This document shows, piece after piece, positions 1 to 11,402 of a stretch of DNA of 64,000 nucleotides (position 1 is the stretch's first letter; the number at the start of each line of letters is the position of its first letter). The notes beneath the pieces were generated by a model. That model saw only the letters and a list, made by a program, of their open reading frames with translations, was not told the DNA's origin and made no database searches. A program made the position numbers and the translations under genes. The stretch comes from Zhengitettix transpicula (taxonomy: Eukaryota > Arthropoda > Insecta > Orthoptera > Tetrigidae): contig CM073590.1 of assembly GCA_037074705.1 (NCBI GenBank), forward strand, positions 51,549,895 through 51,613,894. Reading direction: 5' to 3'.

Positions 1-2810
1 AACGGTGGGTACACCCCGTAAACCAAGGACGTGAACGAAAAGGTGCATTCGCTTTGTTGTTCAAAGAACTAATGGATGACCTTATAACAGGAGTAAACAA
101 TACACGTGTCTCTCATTGTCGCCAAGTGTAACAATAAACTTATTGATATAGACAAAAAAAAGTATTATATTTTCATTTTAAAAAAATAGATCCAAGAATC
201 ATCGCGTTCGAAGGACTAATATCCAGATAGTTTAATTTATTTTAACCAGAAATTTAGGATAAAGACGTTTGACAAAATTAATGATAAATTAAAAAACCTT
301 CATTAGTTCTCAAATAAAATAATGTCAAACAGGAACTTGCGGCTTTTCCCTAAGCCATATTCATTTGTTATTTATGTACAAAAATCATGGATATATTTAT
401 ATATTTTTATACATATTTTAAAAATTATTTATAAATAACATGAAAAAAAAACAATAGAACAAGAGCACGAGGGTACGCACTGAGATCGTGGAGCGTGAGC
501 GAGACTGATACACAAACTCGGCGTGTGAACGTGTCCATTGCCGTCAATGGTCCGTCAGCCGCCTCCAGACTTTAACAACTCGAGTAGGCCGCTGGTCCAG
601 AGTGACTCATTTCGTGTATCGCAGACGTGTCGACGTGTACTGAAATCAATCAAAATTAAAAATTGATATAATTGTAAATTGTTTTTTGGAAGTGTATTAA
701 ATTTCTTAAGTCAGAATAATTAAAACATTTGATATTATATTTTACAATTCTATTTGAATAAGGGAAATTTTGGAGTTACTTGCTTGTTGATGTTAAATCG
801 TTTAATACATTTAAAAAATTGAATTCCAATAATTTAACTTTTTTAGTTTCTTAAATTTAGTTTCTTAATTAAATTTGTTAGAATTTGATATAAAGTTCAA
901 ATTTTCATTTTTATTCATTATCCAGTTTTGAGATTTCATTAAATTTTCTTAAACATCCATATAATTTAAATCAGAATAAATATTAAATTACTGTAGTTAA
1001 TAATATTGCTCTTTTTTATTTATTTTTTATTTTGAGTATTCTATATTATGTTTTGATTGTGCTCGGTTGGTATCTGGAATAATTTGAGGTTTACGATCAC
1101 CACGAGAGGCTGACGCCACAAGATATATATATTCTGAGAATTTGGCGTCAAATTAATAATTCTAAACATGCATTTAATTGTACCTCTATTGGTAATAATG
1201 AAAAACGTTTACTACACTTACATATTAACTGACAATACTTGCCGAGATATTAGCATAAAATTGTTGCTTTAAACAAAGATTCCTTCACTTGTATGCTACG
1301 TGACAAACTTGAATTAGAAATTTGATAAATATTTAGTATTACATTTCAAATCGTAACATTTATCGGTGAGTTATGTATTGAGGGTGTTCAGAAAGATGCT
1401 GTTCAGTTATTATTGAAACATTTCTCTCCCACGAGCGACTAAACAAGTCCGAACACGCTTAACTTTATTGGAAAACACTTTCGGCAGATCTGATTGTAAT
1501 ATGCTTCTCACGTACGTTGTTATTTCAGTTCTTAAGTCTCTTTGTTTCGATCGCAGTAGATTTACATCCGTAGACTGTGGTCCAGAGCACAGCGACGTTC
1601 CGAAAAACCCGGTATTTCAAATTACGAAAATTTAGAAGACATTACATGTCATTCACTGGCATTAATTATTACATTATAGTTGACAACTATATGTAATGTG
1701 AAGGAATTCAAATAATCCCCCAACAAAATAAGGCAATACAACCAATAAATGTCAATAAAAGTATTAAAAATAATTAAATTTAGTTTTGCGATATATTTAC
1801 TAAAATTAATTCGCTTTTTTGTATGCATCACTTCATAACGATCTATGTAATTTTAATTGAACGTTAAAAAACCTCACGTACGACGAGAGAAATTTATTGT
1901 AAATGATTATGTATAATTTGATTAAAAGCTATATTACTACATATGAATCATAAGAAAAATTATTTTGACAAATCCTAGCATAAATCGAATTTAATTCATG
2001 GAAGGAATGCATCGTATTGATAGATATCGGTTTGAACAGTTAGTGCACATTCATCTATTAGCCATTAATTAAATTATGGGCTGATGACCACAAGAATGGT
2101 TCAATGGTGAGAACGTTCAATTAACCGTGTGAACAGAAGACGCACAAGTGTTTCACGCTCCATTACTTTGGAAACAAAAAAATGCAGTCGTCGATGGATA
2201 CTCACCCGAGAACTACAAAGCTGCAAAGCGTTTTAGTTTTTCCTTTTCCGCAACCATTAGTTATCACGTGACGGTAGATTCCTTTTAATGCGAAGCGAAG
2301 CGAAACGCAAATTGATTTTTAAGATGTGGTATAGAATTCTGTATATCATTTATAAAACACCGTGTCTACAATGCTTAGATAAATTCGTTCGTTACATTTG
2401 AAGTATGGTAGTCAGTTATCCATTTTATCGTGTGTAATGAAGTTATGTTTCATCTACTAACATTTTATATTAATTTACGTCTATTAAATTGCCATAGAAC
2501 AGTTTCTTTTTTATATAACTTATTTGGAAATATTATTTACATTATAATGTAGAAAGCTTCCGACGATTTGTGTCATTTTCAAGTATGCATATACATAGAA
2601 AGTAATATACATATAACTTAAAATTTCACGGCCACTTTACGTTTTGATAATAAATTCTGTAACCAGTCAAATTTAGTGATGCAGCTCAGTTTAAAGACAA
2701 AAACAGTTTCTATATTATAGATATAAATAGAAATTATAAATCCAGATAAGTTTCAGAAATGTTATACATTAAATTTGTACAACTAAAACTGATTATTATA
2801 TAAAGTTGCT
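1..2810. other. AT-rich region, no gene seen
   Basis: The stretch is strongly AT-rich with stops in all frames and only one open frame of 60 codons, which is of AT-biased composition. A local GC-richer patch at about 460-640 has several CpGs but no recognisable coding or repeat similarity. No RNA gene, splice-bounded exon or transposon motif could be supported. Confidence 0.6.
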
Positions 2811-4022
2811 GTCCTTAAACTTAATACCTGCTCGCTCAGTGGTCAGAAAAGAGGATGGCGCCGGGGGAAAAAGGGGGCGTTTGTCCACTCAACGCACGAT
2901 CGGACATCGCACGACACCGATTTAACCTGTTACAAGATCAGAACCGGGAGATCTGTGAACATTATTATATTTGAGTTCCTGTTTCCCTTCGACAGGATAG
3001 AATACTTTGATCGGTAAGGATTATTGGGACGGTGCAGGGATGAAATATTGTATTTTTTCGTGATTGTTATTTGCGTCTCTCTGTGGTGTTGTAATGACAC
3101 GTGCAAGGTGCTCAGAGAATACGTTCACTTTTTCGGAGTCGGTCCTGTTTCTGATTGGTGGGACTGCAATTCTCGGCCTTTTAAATTTCCTTGTTGCTCG
3201 CAGTCATTGGTTGACAACTGAATTGTCTGAGCTCTGAAAAACCATGGCCTTTTCATGCAACAGACGTCGGATAAGAATCCCACGTCTGTGTGGGCGCCAA
3301 GATCCATAAAACTATTTTCCGCTGGTTGTGGAATTACCAGCGAAAACACGTCTATTCGTATCTCATGCGATTAAAAAACTGACTCTAATCTCAGTGTAGA
3401 ACGCCTATTATTAATATATCACGCTATAAGGTATTTTGTTTCTCTGAGGGCTGAATTCCTTCACTCCTTCAATCGTATAATTTGTATTATCAGCCTTGTA
3501 ATGACATTGAGTCATAAATGTCGTCGCAAAATGTTTACGAATATACAGTGGCAATAAATGGCGTCGTCTTTGCCTTTCGTTCCAGTATGAATAATGTTGT
3601 GTTCCTGTCACCTCTATCCGAAATGTTCTGTATTTAACTCACGAACCAGGCGATTTAGGCAAATTTCTGTTGACAATTGTGTGCAAAACCACGGTTTTCC
3701 CCATAAAAATTATCCCTGAGCATAATTTTGAATACGGGAGTTTCTTGTAGTATATTTCTGATTGCGGCACTGATCTTGCTGAAGCGAAGTCAATAAAGAG
3801 TGTGTGCTTACTTTAATTTATATTTAGAAAGAGAGAACCATCAGTATCGTGATTTGGTTCTCTCCATACCAATACTTTAGCAAAAACGATGCTTTCTTGA
3901 CCTTTATTCAGTTGATCAATCTACAAGAGCAACATTCTAAATTAATGCCAGTCTACCTTCTTTCCCGTAGGTGAGATTTACTTTCTCTTTCTTGAAAAAT
4001 GTAGCTCAGACTCCTCTCCGCG
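2811..4022. other. Unassigned region with a GC-rich patch and a 39-codon frame
   Basis: At 2,820-2,960 the composition turns GC- and CpG-rich, and an ATG at 2855 opens a 39-codon frame ending at TGA 2972-2974 (begins MAPGEKGG). I do not recognise it. The rest, including longer frames at 3,024-3,611, shows no domain similarity. A perfect 10-bp stem (3,831-3,840 with 3,855-3,864) forms a small hairpin just before the first copy of the 0.55-kb repeat. Nothing here is firm enough to call a gene. Confidence 0.3.
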
Positions 4023-4543
4023 GTAACTTGCGAGGGATTTTCTCTCGGCAGGCAGAACCTTTTAGGAGAGATACGAAGGGGCTGCCTTTGGGTTTGCCTT
4101 TTCCTCTCCGTTTTTGAACTAAGGTTCCCACAAGCCGAGGCACCTCGTCCTGTTTTGAGAGGTGTATGTTCCGGGGTCGCAGACGGTAGGAGTTGTTTTC
4201 TATTCCCATTGGAATAGTCGGTCAGCTGCCTCCTAAACTGGTCGAGGCACGGAGAAGGGAATGCTGCGTCCCCACAGCAAACTCCTCTCCCGCTATCGGA
4301 AGGGCGTGGGACAAGTACCCAATGCCCGACCTACCCGATGCAGGTTTTTCTAGGGTTTTCCCTGTATTTCTTTAGACGAATGCCGGGTAGGATCCTTAAA
4401 CCATAGCCCGGGGGCCCTAGTAACCCTTAGCTACCTTCCTCTACCCTTCCGCATCCCCCCTTTCTAATCCCTTCCTAGGCTATTAAAGGGGAGTTGCCCA
4501 ATATGGATCACCCTCATGTAGCCTGTTGCCCTAAAAAAAAAAA
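4023..4543 (+). repeat. 0.55-kb A-tailed repeat, copy 1 (5' subtype A)
   Basis: Nearly full-length copy of a family found about 14 times here. It starts with a degenerate hairpin (ACTTGCGAGGG...TCTCGGCAGGC), carries the shared core (GGTCGCAGAC, AGCCCGGGGGCCCTAG, AAAGGGGAGTTGCC) and ends TGTAGCCTGTTGCCCT followed by 11 A's. It is GC-richer than its surroundings. Subtype A is marked by the AGGAGAGATACGAAGGGGC segment after the hairpin. No clear target-site duplication is seen, because another partial copy follows directly. Confidence 0.85.
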
Positions 4544-4812
4544 TCCTCTCCTGCTATCGGAAGGGCGTGGGACAAGTACCCAATGCCCATCCTACCTGAT
4601 GCAGGTTTTTCTAGGGTTTTCCCTGCATTTCTTCAGACGAATGCCGGGTAGGATCCTTAAAATATAGCCCGGGGACCCTTGTTAACCATTGGCTATCTTC
4701 CTCTACCAATCCACATCCCCCCTTTCAAATCCCTTCCTATGCTATTAAAGGGGAGTTGCCCAAAGTGGATTACCCTCATGTAGCCTGTTGCCCTAAAAAA
4801 AATAAAAAAAAC
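4544..4812 (+). repeat. 0.55-kb repeat, 5'-truncated copy 1b in head-to-tail array
   Basis: Begins within the family core (TCCTCTCCTGCTATCGGAAG) immediately after the A-tail of copy 1 and runs to the same 3' end with its own A-rich tail interrupted by T and C. It covers only the 3' half. The tail-to-core junction suggests a dimeric template or insertion into the older copy's tail. Confidence 0.85.
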
Positions 4813-6809
4813 CAAAAAAAACCGAAATTATAATTTATATTGTAATCCCAACCTTTTTTAATTACTTCTTCGTTCATTGCTAACACAAACCCTGTAAAAT
4901 AGTGGTTCTGGATTAAATGAAAATATAAATTTTCTGGATTGAATAATATAGCATTGATTCGATACAAAGACCAGCGAAGTATTTTGAAACGTAAAATATG
5001 TTTTAGTTTTCGTGCACATGCTTCACAAATAAAAGCTGAGTGTTTATGTAATTTTCGCTTTAGCTCCCGTTTCGGCGCTGTGATGACGTGAGTCGTGTGA
5101 AGTGGTAAAGCTAAGCTATTCATATCACGGAGCACGTTCAGTTTCCGCGCATGACGTGTGCCGTATCATCACGTACTCTCGCTTTCAGTGACCTCATCTT
5201 CCTCCTTGGCTAACGGCACGTACATCACCACAGCCAGCCCCAGATTTAAACGACACCCACGTAACTATCTTCTATTTACGTGTACAAAAGTTACCAACTT
5301 TGTGGTTTTATGCTAGTTATAACAACGTAGCTATGGAATAAGGAATAATCCAAAACAATTTGGAAGACAATTCGAGTCACAAATAAGTTAAAGAACTGAA
5401 AAATTGTATGAAAAAGAGGGTAAAATAAAACAACGTTGACATGTACCAAAAATATTGACCACAAATTCCATGACTAAGTTTCACATGAAACTTTCGTATA
5501 GAAAAATATGAAACTAGTCGTATGGGGAAAAATCAAGACGTATCAGTTAAGGAAATGAGGCGTGTATATGGACATTTTGGAAAGTAGAACATATCGCAGT
5601 GGAAATGGTAGATTCAATGAACGGGTGGTCCATGAAGAAATAGAAGTACGAAGTGATTCACAACCTATATGAACGGAGAGTCATTAAGGAGGTGGGAGAG
5701 GTTACGGAAATTGACCTACCTTTTAGCTTTTAATATTGGAAATAATATTAAGCTTAAGTGCAGGGGTTTCTACGTATTTAAAACGGATGTGGACTTGAAA
5801 TTATACAAAATTTTTGGATTATATTCAAAGATATTATAGTTCGATCTGTCTAGCGTAGATCCCTGCGCATAGAGGAAAGCTGGAAACCTCAGGGCCGACA
5901 AGTTGGCAAAGTAGCATCCACAACAGAGAAAACGAATTTCCGTGCAACAGTAAAGAAACGTGGAACTCCTGTAAAGAAAAACTTGAAAACAGGTGAAACG
6001 AAAAAAGGAGAAGGAAGAACAACGGAATAATTCACAGTGAACTAGTACACTACAAAGACAACAATTCTCAAAACCATGAACAGAAAAAAAAACAGGTGAT
6101 GCTATCTAGAGTAAGAATCCTCCATTTTATACTCATCCGTTTCTATTTTCCAGATCTACCCAGACAACCTGTGAATAATGCAGTCAACCACTAACTATTC
6201 CCCATATACTCTTCTATTGGAGCAGATATGACAACAGAAGAGCTACAATCATCACATCTCAGACCTCTGTATTTCAACGACAGCTGCGTTGGACCTCATA
6301 AAATTTATCGAGTAAGTAAACCTAAGTGAACAAATAATGAAACACAAGTGCTAATTACGTTAATAATATCTATGTATGTAAACTATTGTAAATAACATAC
6401 GTGTCGCCAATGACCACGATATAAAAGTGACCGTTATAATACTCAATTAAAAAAACATATTGTTTGATTTGTGTGATAAGATGTTGAATGGAGCTTAAGG
6501 ATAGTTTCCTATTTTTTTTTCATTAGTTTACTATTTTTTCATTGATCCCCAGACGTAGCAAAACTTCAGTGTTGTAGACACAAAATGTTATTGACGACCT
6601 TCTATATTATTTAACTACTTTAACTGATAGGGTGCATAATATTTTCCTTGTTTAAGTGCGGTGATTGTGATTGCATTCAGTTTCTTCTCAAATTAGATGG
6701 TCGATTTTGGCACTGGATAAGAAGGCTAGTAATGAAGCGATTGCTTCTGGATCAGTGCAAAAGTCCTTTGTATTGAATTTGGCTATTGTCATGTTTCGTT
6801 TTTATTCGT
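4813..6809. other. No gene recognised
   Basis: AT-rich sequence. The 119-codon minus-strand frame at 4,776-5,135 overlaps the tail of the repeat and encodes a compositionally odd, unrecognised peptide, so I do not call it a gene. 5,030-5,290 is GC-richer but featureless to me. Confidence 0.5.
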
Positions 6810-7340
6810 AAATTTTTGCATTCGAAGAGCACATGTTGAATGGTGAGGGGTTGGTTGCAGGGTAGCATATGGGTTGGGGTGTTCTCCAGAAGAGGTGAGA
6901 ATGCAAGTGGTCGGTATGGAGGGATCTTGTCCTGGATATTAATATCTGCTGTTTTCTGCGGAGGTTCTTGGGATGATGATGGTATTTCCCGATGGAAGAA
7001 TCCGTTGTTTCGAGTACGCCTCCTTGCTTGCCAGGTTGATTCTATTTTCTTCTAGAGCTCCTTGTAAAAGTCCGAGGCTGTACATACTGTAGATGTGTCA
7101 GAGTGGTGCTCATTCTGTACTGCGGTAGCCAGAGCGTCGGCCGCCTTGTTTCTCGCTATATGGGCATGAGCGGGGATCCAGATGATATAGATTGACTTTT
7201 TACATACTCATATGTTCTGTAAAAGTATTCTGATTTTGTTAATGTTTCCTGTCCTGATTTTTGGGTCCTTTGTGTCATTTAATGCTTCCAGGGAGTCAGA
7301 GAAGATTATTATGTTGTTTAGAGGGGATTCAGTGCTGTAT
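6810..7340 (-). pseudogene. LINE relic: RNase H domain and C-terminal Cys/His tail
   Basis: Read on the minus strand, broken frames give an RNase H-like part (IIIFSDSLEAL, then about 40 residues on IIWIPAHAHIARNKAADAL), where the SDSL and HxxIxxNxxAD patterns match the RNase H of R1/I/jockey-type non-LTR retrotransposons. Farther downstream PLTIQHVLFECKNL matches the usual LINE C-terminal motif (PLTxxHxLxEC). In functional relatives this enzyme removes RNA from the RNA-DNA hybrid during target-primed copying. The relic has a stop between the two RNase H blocks and frame changes before the C-terminal motif; no reverse transcriptase is visible upstream, so it is a dead 5'-truncated insertion. 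The LINE clade is not certain. Confidence 0.65.
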
Positions 7341-8299
7341 TGGAATAACTAAATGTACCTCTGAAACGATAAGCTATGTAACCTGCAAGGTTCTTGAGTC
7401 ATTGTTTCTTCAAACGTTACAGGGTTGGAAATTGAAATGTATTGTTCAGAATCAACACCTCCGTCAATTTCACGTTCATCAAAAGAAATCTTCCATGCAT
7501 GTCAACTGAATGCTTTCCTTAATTTCATTCTCATTTTACATATATTTTTTTACACATTTTGAGGCACTTTAGGTTAAACATGTATCAGCATCCAATGAAT
7601 ACTATCATCTGTATTTTTGTTTTAAGTAGCAGTATAGCCAGAATGTTTACCCAGTATATAGCACTTAGTCTATGGGTGAAATCTAAAGCCGATCATTTGC
7701 CCCATCCAAACCTGGAATGTATGAAAATCATATCCAAAAAATCATATCTCTCTTAAGTTTTTGTAAAGATTTTATAAAGATTTGTTGGATATCTCTATCC
7801 CCTTCTGGAACGGAATCAGACCTTTGTGAGATCCAACTGTCAATGTTCATTATGACAGAATTGACATATTGCAGTTTCAAAATTTATGTCAAATCCATTG
7901 ATCCGCGAATGCTTTACAAAATTTACTGAGCTCATCAATAAATGATTTGTTTTATTTATTGCATAAATTAAATTTGGAATTTTTTGCCAGTTCAAGTGAA
8001 CCAAAAATCCATTCATTTTACACAACTCTGGTTTGAAAGATTTGAAAGAAGGAGCAGGTTTTACTTTCTAACGATTATCCCTCTAACATCTAAATGGTAC
8101 CTTGAAATCTTGAATGCAATTTTCTCTTTAGATATTTACCTTGAAATTCATTATTGAAAGCAAGATTTGTAAACATATACAAGTATATTTGTACGATACA
8201 TTAATCTTTTCTTTTCTGGGGCAAGTATTGATAAATGTTTCACATTATGGTGCGCATTTCACATTTAACTTGAACATGACGTATTTTATTAATTTTATT
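7341..8299. other. No gene recognised
   Basis: Several 60-80-codon frames occur on both strands, but they overlap one another and carry no motif I recognise. The upstream end of the LINE relic may extend some way into this stretch in decayed form. Confidence 0.4.
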
Positions 8300-8935
8300 C
8301 TAAATTTGTGCCGGAAACGTGGGTTGCCGGTGCCGAGTATCCGACAGAGGACAATTGCGGGACGAATTAGGGAAATCCACGGGTCCCGCAAACAAGACCC
8401 TAAAATCTTGCCCGGGGTCGGTCAAGAAAGGGTCGACGGCCGGGAAGGTATGGTCCTAAATTAGAAGAAAGTGTAGGTCACGAGTCGATGAGGACCAATC
8501 AGGACATAGTGATTTTTGGGGTCCGACAGGGACATCTCTCTATACGTGGACAGTCTGTGACCATCAGCGGAAGAAAGTGAGTCTCCAACCATCATAGTGG
8601 ACTTATGCAATTTGGGTGTTCACGTCTCAGCCGTCTGCCGCTGCAGCTACAGTCACCAACGAGACGACCCCAGTCCGAGTTGCAGAATTGGTAAGCCACA
8701 GTCCATGTTTTCGGGTAGCGCGCCGGTTTGTTACAAATAAACCACGGTTAATCTTGGGAAAGGAGGTACATGCATCCCAGACTAGACTGGAAATCTTTCA
8801 TTATTGATCATTTGTAGGTAGATATTTCGGTTTTGTTTATAATAAATTATTGTTTTTTTATTAATTAAATAATTCATTTCACCCTTAACTGCGATAGAGT
8901 ATTTTTTTTGTAGGTGGCGCCCAGTAAAATATTGT
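8300..8935 (+). mobile_element. Possible solo LTR or LTR end with PBS-like sequence
   Basis: A GC-rich, CpG-rich block (8,307-8,780) rises sharply from AT-rich flanks. It is followed by an AATAAA-like, A/T-rich stretch and then GGTGGCGCCCAGT at about 8,923-8,935. TGGCGCCC is the typical start of a tRNA primer-binding site just inside a 5' LTR of gypsy-type elements and retroviruses. A TG start could be TGTGCCGG near 8,307, but no matching CA end or second LTR is seen. No protein-coding region of such an element is visible downstream. It may be another repeat type. Confidence 0.3.
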
Positions 8936-8944
8936 AATATTAAA

Positions 8945-9830
8945 AATTAACATTTAATCCACAATTTTGAGAAAGCCCACCACAGCATAATTTGAACTTT
9001 AGGAAAGGAGAAATCTTGATGCCCGTTCCTTAGTTTATTTTTGTTGCAATTTGTGCAAACAAAAGCAGCGCACGGCGGCGTTGTCTGTCATATTTAAATA
9101 GAAATGCACATTGTTTTCCACGTAAAACAATTTCCTTCCACTAACAAACAACTAATAGAAACAAAATTCCACAAGAATATCTGCGACGTGACACAGTGAT
9201 AACCACAAGCTGCTAGCATCCAACGTGACGTCATACGCAGAAAGCACCAAATAACGTTCGAAATCCGTCACACCTTTATACTTCCACCATGAGTATATCG
9301 AAGAGAAATTATATAAACGGGAGAATACACTTGAATTCGGAAGTATAAAAATAATAAAATTTTGTGGTAGCCAAGGAAGGCTATATTTAGACGAGGTGAT
9401 ATAACTGAGAGGAAAAGGATTGTTCGAGTGACATTTATAACACTATAAATTTATTTGCCGCTGAACTTCATGTTATATTTTTCTAATTTCGAGTCTTGTA
9501 ATCAAAATATTTTATTATAAATCGTAATGAAAATATTACACATTGTTTTAAAATTAACAATAGGATAAAATATCAGGAGTCAACAACTAACAGCGACTCA
9601 ATCGCACAAAACAGTTGACAAACTCAATAGCCGTATTATTATTATTAATCTATTTAATGCCTGACAATCTGTATATATTAGTATTTACATGAAAGGGTGA
9701 AAGAGAGGTGAAACTGACCATAAGTTGAAAGTTTGCCGGTTAATACGAAGCATGTCTAATTTTCAAGACAGTGTCGAATTTGAATTCGTAGTCTGAAGCT
9801 CTCTGTATCTCTTTCCTGTCAATATGAATT

Positions 9831-9832
<2 letters not shown>
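8945..9832. other. No gene recognised; one TGACGTCA palindrome
   Basis: AT-rich sequence without convincing frames. A CRE/ATF-type palindrome TGACGTCA lies at 9226-9233, with no gene nearby to regulate. Confidence 0.4.
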
Positions 9833-10010
<178 letters not shown>

Positions 10011-11302
10011 TGTAATAATTAAATATGATGGGCTTTTAAATGAAAAATTACAGACTTTAAAACAAATAAAATTTATTTAACAATTCTTGAAACATTATAC
10101 AATTTAATAAAAAACATATATCTCATTCTCTCATGGGTCTTTACTTGGTTTGATAACGGACAGAACACTTAAATAATCGAAGAACCCAACATTTATCTTT
10201 AAATTAAACAGAAATATTTAATCGTCTAGACATCGACGAAACTTATTAACGAACTTAATCCACCAGATTGATTCTAAATTTAAAAGAGTTTATTTTATGA
10301 ACACAAAAGAAAAAAAACGATATCTGACTGTATCTTTTAATTCCGTTTACACATATTAATACCATGAAATTTCAACTTACGATTACTCAGGAACATTTGG
10401 CTCGTTCATTACACACACACTTTATAGACTGGACGTTTAAACACTGACTCTAACACAAATTATTGGTTCGACGATAGCTGATTCTCCGTTCGTGAAGGAC
10501 ATCTCACTTGCTCGTGGTGAAAACTACTCGACGCTGGATGCAATGTCCTGGTCTCCTACCATCGAAGACAGTGGTCAAATTTTGATATTACAACAGATTG
10601 AACTTCTGCATACAAAAATGTTTATCGTTGAATAATTTTGCTATTTCTCTCGCAGGCTGAAAAATTTCTCCATACTCGGTGCTCGCCGTACTCCTCCACA
10701 ACCAACACCCAACTTCGGTGCTCACAGCTCCCCCTCCCACTCTAACTCCACCTCCTAGCTCCAAAAATCAACTAACTTCCAAAAATCTTATCTTCCCTTT
10801 ATATACCACAGTCCCTTCTCTTTTCGTTTGTTCCAAAACTACGTCGCAACAGCTCGTCGACAGTTTCTCCATTATCCCGAGATTTACATTCTGCAGGTGC
10901 TGTTCCTTAGCTAGCAAATATCTAGCCACACTGTCTTGTCCCGACGCCGCCAATCAAGACAGGTCTAATTTGTCTTTGCACTTGTCTTCTTACCCTCACT
11001 CACACGTGCGCGGTTCTAAATTCTTCAGACCGCCCAAACTGCATCCTCAATTACTCTAGACTTGTCTTCTCACCCTCACACGACCAGCGCTTCCAAGAAC
11101 CTAAATAAACACATTACAGAATGTCTTTTCCACTGTCCAGGCCATTATCAGAAACAATGCCTGCCTTAACAGATTTATCTTGCGACAGGCCACCCGCACA
11201 CGTCTTGCGCTGACCCCTCCTTACCAATCCTAAGTACACATTACAACTTCCTCTGACGGCCAAGACCATTAATCCGGAACAATGCCTTTCCCTCAAGGCA
11301 TT

Positions 11303-11305
<3 letters not shown>
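10011..11305 (-). mobile_element. LTR-like element, copy A, in a (TA)n tract
   Basis: Bounded by TGTAATAATT and GGCATTACA (TG...CA ends with short inverted termini) and set inside a (TA)n tract. It shares blocks with the elements at 28,334-29,333 and 29,378-30,436: the reverse complement of about 10,117-10,160 carries ATCAAACCAAGTAAAGACCC, matched near 29,080, and TGGCTCGTTCA plus GCTGGATGCAAT are shared with 29,890-30,060. This fits a solo LTR of a gypsy-type retrotransposon, which favour TATATA targets, with transcription toward lower coordinates. No gag or pol is present. The 126-codon plus-strand frame 10,679-11,059 lies inside it and is taken as non-coding. Confidence 0.6.
10795..10808 (-). 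promoter_or_regulatory. TATA-box candidate inside LTR-like copy A
   Basis: On the minus strand the sequence is TGGTATATAAAGGG, a good TATA box in the GC-richer part of the element. This is where a U3 promoter would be expected if the element is an LTR read on the minus strand. It is an inference from position and consensus only. Confidence 0.4.
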
Positions 11306-11379
<74 letters not shown>

Positions 11380-11402
11380 CTAAGAAAATTTAAAAGTTCC
11401 GG
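11306..11402. repeat. (TA)n(GA)n, right arm of the palindrome
   Basis: (TA)n to 11,344, (GA)n to about 11,376, then AAACTAAGAAAATTTAAAAG and TTCCGG. This is the inverted counterpart of 9,866-9,922, so before insertion of the LTR-like element the locus was one long palindrome with a TA core. Confidence 0.9.

Noticed and set aside
3125..3349. 74-codon minus frame overlapping a 65-codon plus frame
   Set aside because: Shadow frames on opposite strands without motif.
4776..5135. 119-codon minus-strand frame
   Set aside because: Its end is translated poly(T) of the repeat tail; no similarity recognised.
10679..11059. 126-codon plus-strand frame as a gene
   Set aside because: Lies inside LTR-like copy A, antisense to its TATA candidate, with low-complexity P/T/S start.
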